A stretch of DNA of 42,574 nucleotides from a virus, in the IMG/VR virus record IMGVR_UViG_3300018416_000032, positions 1-42,574 of that record; one strand, given 5' to 3'. The stretch's first letter is position 1, and each line of letters starts with the position of its first letter. This document shows, one piece after another, positions 26,422 to 33,883 of the stretch. A model generated the notes under the pieces. It saw only the letters and a list, made by a program, of their open reading frames with translations, searched no databases and had not been told where the DNA came from. The translations under genes were made by a program, and so were the position numbers.

Positions 26422-26551
26422 TGCGTACCTCCTTCCTAGGTCCGATGATTTCTACACGCACAGCAGTACCATTGTAATAGTAGTCAATCTTACCACCTCG
26501 CTTCAACTGGGTGACATCATCCTTAGTTAGTTGTATAGGTATATGCTTCAT
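26381..26551 (-). CDS. Hypothetical 56-residue basic protein
   Basis: The start at 26551 is chosen because it forms an ATGA junction with the stop of the upstream gene; a GTG/ATG further up would overlap more. The product (MKHIPIQLTKDDVTQLKRGG) looks like a small strand-helix protein. The last 14 codons overlap the following gene in another frame and supply its Shine-Dalgarno. Confidence 0.55.
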   Translation of the reverse strand: MKHIPIQLTKDDVTQLKRGGKIDYYYNGTAVRVEIIGPRKEVRNGAKAIPRVEQKG

Positions 26552-27192
26552 GTGTGTGTCCCCCATCCGTGTGAGTCATGGTATATAAGTCCGCCATTCA
26601 TGGAGAATACATACCCCATCCGCTCATCCTCGGGCAACTCAGATGTATACTTACGATAGTCATAAAGCATCATGAAGTCCTGAGTCCTTTCCTTATCTAT
26701 ACCGGGGTAGGGATACCATTTATCTGCAGATTCATTGTTACGCACATAATTCCATCGCTCAACAGCATCCTTCAGTTCTACCTCACGGCGAAGTTCATAC
26801 CGTTGGAACGCAAAGCAATAACGGTCATCACGAGTAAGGCGGTACACGATCTTATTAGGTATAGACTTGTATGACCCCGTGTCCACACACCATTCACGAT
26901 GGGCATGCCATATCTGGAATGTCTTAAACAGACGGTCCGTATGATCCCATGGTAAACCACGACCCTTACCATTAGGTGGCTCATCTGAGCCCCAACCTGC
27001 ACCATTGAGTACAGCTTCTGCGATACCGGTCATTACAAGCTTAGCACCCGCATCCATATATATATTAGTATACGGATCGAGTGTAGAGTCATAGGCATAC
27101 AAGCCACGGGCATGGTTAAGGAACCACTCCCTTCTGCTTACCTCATCAGCTAGTTCACCTGTATATGTTGCTGCTACTACTACTTCAGGCAC
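26548..27192 (-). CDS. Hypothetical 214-residue protein
   Basis: The frame is open to 27312, but a GTG at 27192 has AAGGAGG at proper distance and overlaps the upstream gene by only 8 bases, so this start is preferred. The product is Trp/Tyr/Arg-rich (FQIWHAHREWCVDTG) and soluble. No recognised family. Confidence 0.6.
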   Translation of the reverse strand: MPEVVVAATYTGELADEVSRREWFLNHARGLYAYDSTLDPYTNIYMDAGAKLVMTGIAEAVLNGAGWGSDEPPNGKGRGLPWDHTDRLFKTFQIWHAHREWCVDTGSYKSIPNKIVYRLTRDDRYCFAFQRYELRREVELKDAVERWNYVRNNESADKWYPYPGIDKERTQDFMMLYDYRKYTSELPEDERMGYVFSMNGGLIYHDSHGWGTHT

Positions 27193-27610
27193 TGGGCACC
27201 TCCTTGTTTTCCCACTTTGCAGTGAATTTATCATGTGCCTTATTGAACTCTCGGTCAGCTTGCTCATTGTTGTATGACCAATCGGCCACCAATTCATCTG
27301 CACCATTGCCAAGTATGATCAATACACCGATCCGAAGGTGGTTGTGTACGGTCTTATCTGCCAGGAGATGACTTGTCCTGCCAGTATCCACAAGCTTGGT
27401 GAGTACAACAGATGACTCATCTACACCCATGATATGGGGTAAGGCTCGGTTCATGTCACTAACTCTTGCCCCTCCAATTGATGACCCCTCAGTGTGCGAT
27501 GAACCAATGACATAAGTAGCTTCACCGTCATTAACGGAATTAATTGTCCACCCGTCATCCAAGACAGCATGAAGGAAGTCCACAACGATAGGTCTGTAGT
27601 TCTTACCCAT
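27185..27610 (-). CDS. Hypothetical 141-residue protein
   Basis: AAGGAGG precedes ATG 27610. The N-terminus (FLHAVLDDGWTINSVNDGEA) and the following strand-turn pattern suggest a small alpha/beta fold. A C-terminal helix is rich in Asn, Glu and Lys. It overlaps its neighbours on both sides by 8 bases. Function unknown. Confidence 0.6.
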   Translation of the reverse strand: MGKNYRPIVVDFLHAVLDDGWTINSVNDGEATYVIGSSHTEGSSIGGARVSDMNRALPHIMGVDESSVVLTKLVDTGRTSHLLADKTVHNHLRIGVLIILGNGADELVADWSYNNEQADREFNKAHDKFTAKWENKEVPSA

Positions 27611-27788
27611 GTTTATTCCTCCTTGCTTGTGTTAGTTCTAGACCAAGTGATGTACCAAATGCCTTGGTACGCCTGGGTCGACCGACCTCCACCTCAATGC
27701 AAGCCTGTGACTTGCGTGGTTTGCGTTGTTTTTGTACACGACGCTCAACAGCGAGCTTCATGCGTTTCTTTGCTTTGTTTTTAGACAT
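27603..27788 (-). CDS. Hypothetical 61-residue very basic protein
   Basis: Starts with MSKNKAKKRMKLAVERRVQK and is about one third Arg and Lys, so it probably binds nucleic acid. The 33 bases before it hold a hairpin (GGGGT and ACCCC arms, 27793-27807) close to the start, which could hide the ribosome site. Confidence 0.55.
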   Translation of the reverse strand: MSKNKAKKRMKLAVERRVQKQRKPRKSQACIEVEVGRPRRTKAFGTSLGLELTQARRNKHG

Positions 27789-27821
27789 AGCTTGGGGTAT
27801 CCAACCCCGATGTTGTTATTA

Positions 27822-28034
27822 TTAGCACCCAGTGGGCACACCAGTGCGCCCAGGGGCAGATTTAGGAGTCACATCCCCCACCGATGGAGGATCATTTGAC
27901 TTAAAGATCAGGTTAACAAATGACTTATTGACCTGCAGTTGGGTAACACGACGGAACTTAGCCTCACCCTTGATTAAGGATTGAGCAAAGTTGTGAGCTT
28001 TGTTGGCACGCTTGCCACGCCTTGTCCTACTCAT
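27822..28034 (-). CDS. Hypothetical 70-residue basic protein
   Basis: Opens with MSRTRRGKRANKAHNFAQS and is basic through most of its length, with a Pro/Gly-rich tail. It overlaps the upstream gene by 4 bases. The downstream gap has another small hairpin (TGGGC and GCCCA, about 27831-27850). No family is recognised. Confidence 0.55.
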   Translation of the reverse strand: MSRTRRGKRANKAHNFAQSLIKGEAKFRRVTQLQVNKSFVNLIFKSNDPPSVGDVTPKSAPGRTGVPTGC

Positions 28035-28582
28035 TGGAATAGCAGGTCATCACTGAGGATAGGTGTATTTATACCCTCAACACCCTCACCATTGTATGGG
28101 TCTTTGATGGATTTAAACTTATTACCCTCAAGGTTACTCAAGCTAATGTGTAGCTGAATTTTATTGTGCCTGGTATGATAAGGACGAAACCATGGTATCA
28201 AATCAATGAAGGTTTCGGGTTGGAAGTGTATGTAACTACTCTCCCTGTATTCTTGCTTCACAGTGCCTTCCTTAATCCACTTCATTGGATCAGGATCGTA
28301 CCACTTGGAGCAGTAGATGCCCCTTTGGAAAGCATACCCAGTGTAATGATACAGGTTAGGGAATGAAGGTGTGAGCAGAATCTCATCATCCTTAAACTCT
28401 TCCTTGTGATCCTTTAGGTATCTTGAATTATGTATGGACACATGGAACTCCTTTAGTGGAGTATGCCCATACCTTCGCGCGGCTAATTCAGCCTTAGCCT
28501 TTAACATATTATGCAATGGGAAATCCACATCAGGGCAGATTTCTACACACGCATACCTTCTACTTTTACGAACCAGCTTCAT
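28031..28582 (-). CDS. Hypothetical protein with possible 2H phosphoesterase motifs
   Basis: A 183-residue protein with two His-x-Ser motifs flanked by hydrophobic residues: FHVSI at residues 46-50 and LHISL at residues 144-148. A pair of such motifs about 80-100 residues apart is the signature of the 2H superfamily (LigT-like), which hydrolyses 2',3'-cyclic phosphates or cyclic oligonucleotides and includes phage anti-defence enzymes. The rest of the fold cannot be checked by eye, so the call is tentative. It overlaps the upstream gene by 17 bases. Confidence 0.55.
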   Translation of the reverse strand: MKLVRKSRRYACVEICPDVDFPLHNMLKAKAELAARRYGHTPLKEFHVSIHNSRYLKDHKEEFKDDEILLTPSFPNLYHYTGYAFQRGIYCSKWYDPDPMKWIKEGTVKQEYRESSYIHFQPETFIDLIPWFRPYHTRHNKIQLHISLSNLEGNKFKSIKDPYNGEGVEGINTPILSDDLLFQ

Positions 28583-28757
28583 TTAGTTTAGCTGCTACTT
28601 CGCAGGAAGCTAGGTTACTGAAGATACAGTATGTACCATAGCCAGCATTGCCGACTACCCATACCTTTGACTTAACTTCACCCATGATGCAGTCCTCGAT
28701 CGAGGTGACATACTTGGGATTGACCCATTGATTTTGGTTACCGATTTGTACAAGCAT
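28566..28757 (-). CDS. Hypothetical 63-residue protein
   Basis: AAAGGATAA precedes the ATG and is formed by the last codons of the upstream small gene. The product is strand-rich with three Cys residues (CIMGEVKSKVWVVGNAGYG). No family is recognised. Confidence 0.55.
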   Translation of the reverse strand: MLVQIGNQNQWVNPKYVTSIEDCIMGEVKSKVWVVGNAGYGTYCIFSNLASCEVAAKLNEAGS

Positions 28758-28760
28758 GAC

Positions 28761-28934
28761 TTATCCTTTCTTACGAAAGCCAGCCTTGAGCATAGTAGAC
28801 TCACGCTTAGTAAGGACCGGAGCGGGGACAGCACGGAAGCACGGAGTGCCATTGCCATGCACCCTTTGAATAGGTTGTCTCCATCCGAGTCCGTAAGCTA
28901 CATGGAGAATGATTGGTTCGTTGATCCATTTCAT
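28761..28934 (-). CDS. Hypothetical 57-residue protein, first gene of the long - strand run
   Basis: A short ORF from ATG 28934 to TAA 28761. The product (MKWINEPIILHVAYGLGWRQ) is compact and basic at its end, with Lys-Lys-Gly as the last codons, which also give the ribosome site of the next gene. Beyond it lie 1.7 kb without genes, so the promoter of the whole run should be in that region or farther upstream. Confidence 0.5.
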   Translation of the reverse strand: MKWINEPIILHVAYGLGWRQPIQRVHGNGTPCFRAVPAPVLTKRESTMLKAGFRKKG

Positions 28935-30314
28935 GTTATTGCGCCGAGTTTAACGGGCTGGCTCCGCCCGGTTGTTGTTGTGAATGATAGCATTCGTTGT
29001 AAAAAATGGCTGTTGCCCACACCATGATCAGAAGTGAGATGTCGATCTCACCTACATAGTGCGGACTACGGGACAGGTAGCTCCGATTGTGTTGCCGTAG
29101 TTTGGTTGGGGTAACTACTCCCATTTACACATCTGCTCTAGCCTGTTGTTATCAGGCACTACTTGCTTCAAGCAGTTTGGTTACACAAAGGCGGGGGCAC
29201 CCAACCCCCTAACTGTATTTACATACTACATTTAGCCTCCTTGGTTTAAGGTTCTTGGATGTGAAAGAGGTCACCCACACTACATAGTGTAGTGCGAGTG
29301 ACTGCACCCACGATGAACGCATCCATCGCTTCGGGATGCTACGGGGGCATAACGCTCCCCGTGGACGAAACAACATCACCTACATTTATAGACAATCATC
29401 CATAGACATACATACACACCAATTACCTGTATAGCTGGGTCAGATAATCTGAGACGAACATCATTCATTCAGCCCGTAGGCCTAGTTCGTTGTTATTATG
29501 GATAGACATAGGTTTCAGTCTAGACAGTTCCTGCAGTGATGAGACAGGTCTTGCCGTACCTAATTGCATCAAGTGATCTGCACATACATGACATACATAC
29601 AAATTACTAGGTGGCTCCGAACCACCGCTCCTTGCTCATGCTCCGTTGGTAGATGCGCGGAGAGGAGGCATACAAGAGTGCATTCCCATTACCGCGGTTC
29701 AAATCGCTAGGGTGCCCATGATCTGGTCATAGTGCTGGCTACATCTCGTATGTTTTATAAAGCGTCTGACGGGGACTTACACCCTCCTTCACCTCTATGG
29801 CTACTTCGTTCAGTACGTGATCAAACGCTACTCACAGATCGCATTGTATTGGCATCGGCTCCATTCGTCCGTCCATGCAATTAAATGCAGTGCGCATCAC
29901 ATAACTATAAAATATTCTGATGACCTAAGACATCAGTACCGCACATAGGTAACTCCACGCACCCCCAAGGGACTGAACATACAGGCACAACGCTAAATAT
30001 ATACCGCAATACATAAAAGGTAATCGCTACCCGCTACGCTGTATAGAGTGAATGGCAAATGTACGAGCGATCAACAAGCCGGACCGCAACTGGCGAGCAA
30101 CGCCGATCGTAACCGACGCGCATCAATATAGTACACAATGAACACAAGACCGCAGGCTACATAACCCAACGCGATCTGTGGCTAATCAAAAACTGACCTG
30201 CTCCGCAACTAGGCTGCTGCTCGATGATAGTGATAGCGATTTTTTAAAAAAATCTACAAGACATCTAAGGAGTCCAGGGTCAATGCGTACAAAATAAATA
30301 GGTACGCAATGAAA
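28935..30314 (+). ncRNA. Gene-free region rich in stem-loops: candidate large structured RNA
   Basis: No ORF above 62 codons with a plausible start exists here on either strand, yet the sequence is not AT-rich filler. Perfect or near-perfect stems follow one another: 29034-29040/29045-29051, 29062-29071/29095-29104, 29107-29111/29119-29123, 29141-29145/29153-29157, 29193-29197/29205-29209, 29278-29284/29288-29294, 29319-29324/29334-29339, 29340-29347/29356-29363, 29440-29444/29448-29452, 29453-29459/29485-29491, 29610-29614/29622-29626, 29641-29645/29658-29662, 29917-29922/29931-29936, 30238-30245/30247-30254 and 30284-30290/30302-30308. Seven G-U extensions work only on the + strand and two only on the - strand. 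A + strand terminator follows at 30315. Strand, ends and function are inferred; a weak promoter pair (TTGTTG 28975, TGTAAA 28998) could start it. Confidence 0.4.
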
Positions 30315-30340
30315 TCTAGGCAAGTTGCCTAGAAGTTTTT
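30315..30340 (+). terminator. Rho-independent terminator on the + strand
   Basis: Arms TCTAGGC and GCCTAGA (the complement extends to 9 bases with a one-base centre) are followed by AG and five T residues at 30336-30340. There is no + strand gene within 17 kb upstream, so if used it would end a non-coding + strand RNA. On the - strand the T-run is only three bases. The stem shares AAGTTGCCTAG with the repeats farther right, so it might be part of that repeat set instead. Confidence 0.5.
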
Positions 30341-30379
30341 GAAATTATTTTACGATCTTTACGCTAGTATTCCAACGCG

Positions 30380-30580
30380 TAGGCAACTCCCGCAAGAATT
30401 CCGTTGTCGTTGGTAGCGTGAAATCATGCGTTTTGATCTACTCCCACGGGAGCAATCTACTTTGCAAGTTCTCAATCTATGTCTAAAAGTTGCCTGATTT
30501 GCAATTAACGCAAGGCAACCTAGGCAACTCATCGAAACAAGTTGCCTAGGTTGCCTTGCCATTGGCGAGCAATGGCAAGG
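30380..30580. repeat. AGGCAACT octamer cluster with two strong alternative hairpins (candidate origin)
   Basis: AGGCAACT or AGTTGCCT occurs at 30381, 30488, 30522 and 30540, AGGCAACC (or complement) at 30513 and 30549, and a partial copy in the terminator at 30318. Two of the copies form a perfect 20-base inverted repeat (arms 30510-30529 and 30540-30559, 10-base loop). A second perfect hairpin with 11-base arms (30554-30564 and 30570-30580) uses part of the same sequence, so the two structures exclude each other. Iteron clusters beside an AT-rich palindrome (GATTTTTT-A-AAAAAATC at 30238) are typical of replication origins, but an RNA switch or attenuator is equally possible. An 83-codon - strand frame across it looks like noise. 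Confidence 0.5.
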
Positions 30581-30614
30581 TAAGTTTATAATGTTGGTTA
30601 GGTGTTCCAATTGA

Positions 30615-31184
30615 TTAAGCAGTCAAAGATTTCCTCAAGTCAATGTCACCATTGGCAAGGATTTTTACTCCTGTAGATTCTCCTCCTGCTTCTCGGTGTG
30701 CTTCACTTATAGCAGTCAAAACCTGTTGGTTGTGAGAGTGTAGCATTAGAAATCCCCTAGCCATTAGGTTGGCATTTTGAGCGTTTTTCTTGGCTTTACC
30801 TTCAAGTTCTTTGGCGTTAATGGCATTGCATCGGTCAAAGAGTGCGACTGCCATCTGCCTTGCAAAGTTTGCAACTTGTCCAAGATATTTTCCATCGGGC
30901 AAAAGTTGGCAAATTGCCATGGGGTCAAAGGAATTGATTTTGCCAAGTTCTTTCATGGTGTTGCCATGTTCTTTCCATAGGGTCGAATTGACTTCGTTCC
31001 GTGCTTCCTCGGTCAAGCGGTTGCGTTCTACTTGGGTCAAGGATTCGTTGGCGTCAATCTCCTCATAGGTGGCAAGCAATGCGTCTGAGGGCGTTGGCGT
31101 TGGTGTCTCAATCTCGGCAACTGCTTCCGTCTTTGCCTTGGTCTTGGTGCTTTTTCTTGCGGTGGTTGGTTCTGTGTTCTTCAT
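30615..31184 (-). CDS. Hypothetical 189-residue Ala/Asn/Lys-rich protein
   Basis: The N-terminal 35 residues are a Thr/Lys/Ala-rich, disordered-looking segment. The rest is helical, with LPDGKYLGQVANFARQMAVALFDR and a long Ala/Asn/Lys helix (ELEGKAKKNAQNANLMARG). Alanine is often encoded by GCC followed by an AAN codon, a habit less marked in the neighbouring genes, so it may be a recent arrival. The leader is a mutated copy of the 22-base box seen at 14243 and 14413, lacking the AGGA. It sits alone between the repeat region and the divergent promoter region, a place fitting a DNA-binding or origin-related protein, but no domain is recognised. Confidence 0.65.
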   Translation of the reverse strand: MKNTEPTTARKSTKTKAKTEAVAEIETPTPTPSDALLATYEEIDANESLTQVERNRLTEEARNEVNSTLWKEHGNTMKELGKINSFDPMAICQLLPDGKYLGQVANFARQMAVALFDRCNAINAKELEGKAKKNAQNANLMARGFLMLHSHNQQVLTAISEAHREAGGESTGVKILANGDIDLRKSLTA

Positions 31185-31292
31185 GATTTATATTTTCTAT
31201 TTGTTGGCGGTTCCAATGATAGCGCATGATAGCGGGCAAGATCGGAACCAAGTATACTCTTGCCACCTATGTAAACCACTACAAACCAAGGG
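31185..31292. promoter_or_regulatory. Divergent control region, left part
   Basis: Upstream of the - strand gene ending at 30615. It holds the direct repeat ATGATAGCG (two copies, about 31217-31235), enclosed by the inverted pair GGTTCC and GGAACC (about 31208 and 31245). No gene is seen. A repressor or activator site is likely. Confidence 0.35.
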
Positions 31293-31330
31293 TTTGTGTG
31301 TGTGGTGTTACAATACTATAATAGTGTAAC
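31293..31330 (+). promoter_or_regulatory. TATAAT promoter inside a 24-base GTTACA dyad
   Basis: A perfect TATAAT (31317-31322) lies at the centre of a dyad with arms GTTACA (31307-31312) and TGTAAC (31325-31330). A weak -35 (TTGTGT, 31294-31299) is 17 bases upstream. The - strand also reads TATTAT and TATAGT here, so it could fire both ways. A T-poor G run (seven G) follows. Confidence 0.5.
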
Positions 31331-31469
31331 AGGGGGGGCTATGGGGGGTGCGGTCATTCCCGTGCGTGTATGTATATAACCCCTTTCTCAAGTTTCCAGC
31401 CCTCCTACACATTCCAAAACCCCATTTAAAGCCCCGTATGATGCCCTTATAGTGGTTTTTAGATGCTCC

Positions 31470-31505
31470 TTGACTAAAAGTGTGTTACAATAATAATATA
31501 GTAAC
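31470..31505 (+). promoter_or_regulatory. Strong sigma70-like promoter with GTTAC dyad
   Basis: TTGACT (31470-31475), an 18-base spacer and TAATAT (31494-31499). A 22-base element GTTAC-N12-GTAAC (31484-31505) covers the -10. The expected start is 7-9 bases before the ATG at 31515, leaving almost no leader and no Shine-Dalgarno. It drives the + strand small-gene run. Confidence 0.6.
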
Positions 31506-31514
31506 AATGCGACC

Positions 31515-31982
31515 ATGGTAGAATTAATAAAAAAGCCTGATTTGGAGATTAGTGAGTCGACTAATTTCAAGGAGGCAGTGTCTGCATTGGAGAATTACTG
31601 GATGGAGAACCCGGATCACATAAAAGGTGATGATTGGGTAGATGAATTGGGAGGTAAGCTTACCCATCAATTCATTAATGGTTTATATGTGAGAATGGTA
31701 TACATGCCTGCGGGTATGGTGGTGACTACAAAGATCCATAAGGTAAGGCATCCTTTTTTTGTATTGTTTGGCAAGTGCCGGGTAATGACTGAGGAGGGTA
31801 CAGTTGAGATACACGCACCTTATCAAGGAGTTACTGAGCCAGGAACTAAGCGATTGATACATGTTTTAGAGGATTGCGTTTGGTATACGGTACACGCAAC
31901 GGACAAGACTACTCCTGAAGATGTTGAGGAAGAAGTCATAGCAAAAGATTTTACAGAACTAGAAACTAAGGAGACAAAATAA
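31515..31982 (+). CDS. Cupin-like phage protein
   Basis: A 155-residue protein. After a charged N-terminal helix comes a strand-rich core: NGLYVRMVYMPAGMVVTTKIHK, then HPFFVLFGKCRVMTEEG, EIHAPYQGVTEPGTKRLIHV and an acidic tail. The pattern of Gly-turn-His strands, the KIHK-x2-HPF pair and the pGTkR turn fit the small beta-barrel cupin-type proteins common in marine phages. Metal ligands (His in KIHK and HPF, and a late His) are present but the function is unknown. It is the first gene behind a strong promoter with almost no leader. Confidence 0.6.
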   Translation: MVELIKKPDLEISESTNFKEAVSALENYWMENPDHIKGDDWVDELGGKLTHQFINGLYVRMVYMPAGMVVTTKIHKVRHPFFVLFGKCRVMTEEGTVEIHAPYQGVTEPGTKRLIHVLEDCVWYTVHATDKTTPEDVEEEVIAKDFTELETKETK

Positions 31983-32968
31983 TGGCATTTGCATTTGCAT
32001 TACCCGCAATAGGAACAGCAGTATTACCGGCAATAACAGCAGTTGGCAGTGGTTTAGGAGCCGCAGCTAGTGGAATTGGTGGAGCGTTAGCATCTGGTGC
32101 GGGAGCACTTGGTGGGGCATTGGGTTCAATTCCTGTTATAGGAGGAACTCTTGGCGGAACGATTGGGAGTTTGGGTAGTGGACTGGGTGGTTCACTTGCC
32201 GCCCTAGGTGGTGGCAATATTGGGGGAGCGTTAAGTTCCCTTGGTAGTGGCATTATTGGAGCAGGTTCAAATATTCTTGGGGGAATGGGCGGTCTTTACA
32301 CAGGAGCTGATAAGGTACTTGGTGGATTGCTTCCTAATATTGGTGGAGCGGGGATAACCCCGCAGAACGGATACTTGGGTTCTTTGTTTAGTCCACAAGC
32401 AGCAGGATCAGCAATGCAGGGACCACAGATTCCATTAAGTAATCAATTTGAATCTTTCTTAAATGGCGGACCTAATGTAAGTCAGGCAAACATTGATGCT
32501 GGACTTGCCCAAATCGCCCCAGGTAATGACGGTGGATTTTTTGGCATGGGTAAAGGTGGAGGCTTAATGGGCACAGTAATGGGCGGAATTGGAAAAGCAT
32601 CCGAGGTTGCTAAGATTGCACAAAGTTTAGGATTGGGCGGTATGAGTAATGCCACACCTGGCGTAACCCAACAGCAAATCACTACTCGTCCTGTTGTTGA
32701 GTCTAAGCCAATTATTTTAGGAGGCGGGCAGACCCCGCAGAACCAAAACATTCAATTGTCTCCTCCTACGAGTTATATGCCAATGCCGGTACAACCTGTT
32801 GGTGACCCGAGACAGTCAGAAAATTACACACCACTTCCTATGAGAAGCCCGATCGTGGATCAAACATTCCAAGGATTAAATGATCCGAGAATGCAATTAG
32901 CGGGAACATCTCCGCAGGCACAATCGCTGGCATCTATATATGGAGGTGGTCAAAGCTCTATGGTATGA
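31982..32968 (+). CDS. Gly/Ala-rich 328-residue protein
   Basis: The first 110 residues are Gly, Ala, Ser and Leu with repeated Gly-zipper-like runs (GGTLGGTIGSLGSGLGGSL) and could insert into membranes or pack in a fibre. The remainder is Gly/Pro/Gln-rich and disordered, with repeated SPQAQ and QTPQNQ-type segments. Such proteins in podovirus-like genomes are often virion or ejection proteins. It starts one base before the end of the cupin-like stop codon (TAATG) and overlaps the next gene by 4 bases. No domain assignment is possible. Confidence 0.6.
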   Translation: MAFAFALPAIGTAVLPAITAVGSGLGAAASGIGGALASGAGALGGALGSIPVIGGTLGGTIGSLGSGLGGSLAALGGGNIGGALSSLGSGIIGAGSNILGGMGGLYTGADKVLGGLLPNIGGAGITPQNGYLGSLFSPQAAGSAMQGPQIPLSNQFESFLNGGPNVSQANIDAGLAQIAPGNDGGFFGMGKGGGLMGTVMGGIGKASEVAKIAQSLGLGGMSNATPGVTQQQITTRPVVESKPIILGGGQTPQNQNIQLSPPTSYMPMPVQPVGDPRQSENYTPLPMRSPIVDQTFQGLNDPRMQLAGTSPQAQSLASIYGGGQSSMV

Positions 32969-33267
32969 TTTCGATTCGCAGATTTAAGGAATTTCTAAGG
33001 GTTGCCTTCGGCCCCAAGGTTTCAGTCTTTGAATACCTTGAAATTTTAAAGTCTGCCTTTAGTATTGCAAGGAGTCCATACTCTCAGGAGATGTGGCGGG
33101 CTCGGATGGTTATTTGCTATAAATGCCCGATTTTTGATAAGGAACGAAAGACATGTCGCCCATTCCTCGAGTCAGCTATGGGGTGTGGATGTTATGCCCC
33201 GTACAAGGCTTTAGTTAAGAAACATTGCTGGGGCAGGGGTAAATTTGGAGAAAACTTCGGATGGTAA
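32965..33267 (+). CDS. Cys-rich, probably zinc-binding 100-residue protein
   Basis: The C-terminal half carries CYKCP, a later single Cys (KTCRP), GCGCY and a final HCW, that is seven Cys in 45 residues in treble-clef-like spacing. The N-terminal half is a basic and hydrophobic helix (FKEFLRVAFGPKV). Similar small Cys-rich proteins occur in late regions of many phages, function unknown. It begins at an ATGA junction. Confidence 0.6.
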   Translation: MISIRRFKEFLRVAFGPKVSVFEYLEILKSAFSIARSPYSQEMWRARMVICYKCPIFDKERKTCRPFLESAMGCGCYAPYKALVKKHCWGRGKFGENFGW

Positions 33268-33503
33268 TGAAATGGTCTAAGTTTAAGGGTTCGATAAAGA
33301 AGGCTGATTGTGAAGCAACTTTGGAGATGATGGATCTACCCAATCCGTTTTGGGAGGCACGATTTAGTTGGATGCTTCCCGAAAGCATGTCGCATGAAGT
33401 GAAAGCATTTGAAGAGGGTAAGCTAGATCAGGCTTACGAGTGGTGTGAAGAACAAATAAATAGTCATGAGCAAAGACAACGACTCAAGGGAGCAAGTAGT
33501 TAA
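33261..33503 (+). CDS. Hypothetical 80-residue acidic protein
   Basis: Overlaps the Cys-rich gene by 7 bases. The product is helical (MVMKWSKFKGSIKKADCEA) with a Glu-rich C-terminus. Another frame starting at 33466 overlaps its end. No family is recognised. Confidence 0.5.
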   Translation: MVMKWSKFKGSIKKADCEATLEMMDLPNPFWEARFSWMLPESMSHEVKAFEEGKLDQAYEWCEEQINSHEQRQRLKGASS

Positions 33504-33645
33504 AGTAAAGATGCAACATCTTCGTCAGGATCTTAATATGATCGACGCGAAGAAGGAGCGGTTAGAAAATGACCGCAATCATCTGATCTTAAAACTAATT
33601 GCCCAACGAGAACAGTTACTAGCACTCAACGAGCAGGATGAGTGA
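33466..33645 (+). CDS. Hypothetical 59-residue coiled-coil protein
   Basis: ATG 33466 to TGA 33645. The product is a single amphipathic helix with clear heptads (MQHLRQDLNMIDAKKERLEN, then LILKLIAQREQLLALNEQ). It overlaps both neighbours in other frames, and the next gene starts at the ATGAGTGA junction. Typical of small coiled-coil proteins found with virion or lysis genes. Confidence 0.6.
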   Translation: MSKDNDSREQVVKVKMQHLRQDLNMIDAKKERLENDRNHLILKLIAQREQLLALNEQDE

Positions 33646-33883
33646 ATTAAGCTTTGTCGTTCGACGGCAGTCGGATGACAAGGGCTGGATCATACGATCC
33701 CAGAGTACGCTGGGGGAAGGTCCTGTCGGCCCAAGACTAGCAAAGGGTAGTGCGTTCCCGAGTGAGTTTGGACTAATATTTAATACCAAATCAGAGGCTG
33801 AAGAAATAGCACAACGATGGACTGATTGGTATTATGGTCAGTCCTACTTAAAGAAAAAAAGGAAGTCAAAGTATCTTGCGTGA
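33638..33883 (+). CDS. Hypothetical 81-residue protein
   Basis: Starts in the last codons of the coiled-coil gene. The N-terminal part (MSELSFVVRRQSDDKGWIIR) is strand-rich, and the C-terminus is very basic (YLKKKRKSKYLA). No family is recognised. It ends just before the promoter at 33876-33909. Confidence 0.5.
   Translation: MSELSFVVRRQSDDKGWIIRSQSTLGEGPVGPRLAKGSAFPSEFGLIFNTKSEAEEIAQRWTDWYYGQSYLKKKRKSKYLA

Noticed and set aside
29604-29630. Reverse-strand T-arm-like hairpin GGTGG-TTCGGAG-CCACC
   Set aside because: Good hairpin, but no acceptor or D-arm partner fits, so it is not a tRNA; kept only as one of the stems.
29627-29720. tRNA-like stretch with TTGGTAG (29646) and GGTTCAAATC (29696)
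   Set aside because: The T-stem does not pair beyond G53-C61, no matching acceptor stem exists at either end, and no anticodon stem forms. It may be chance or part of the structured region.
30359-30610. 83-codon - strand ORF
   Set aside because: Covers the inverted repeats, has Cys/Arg-rich random composition and no ribosome site; its codons are dictated by the hairpins.
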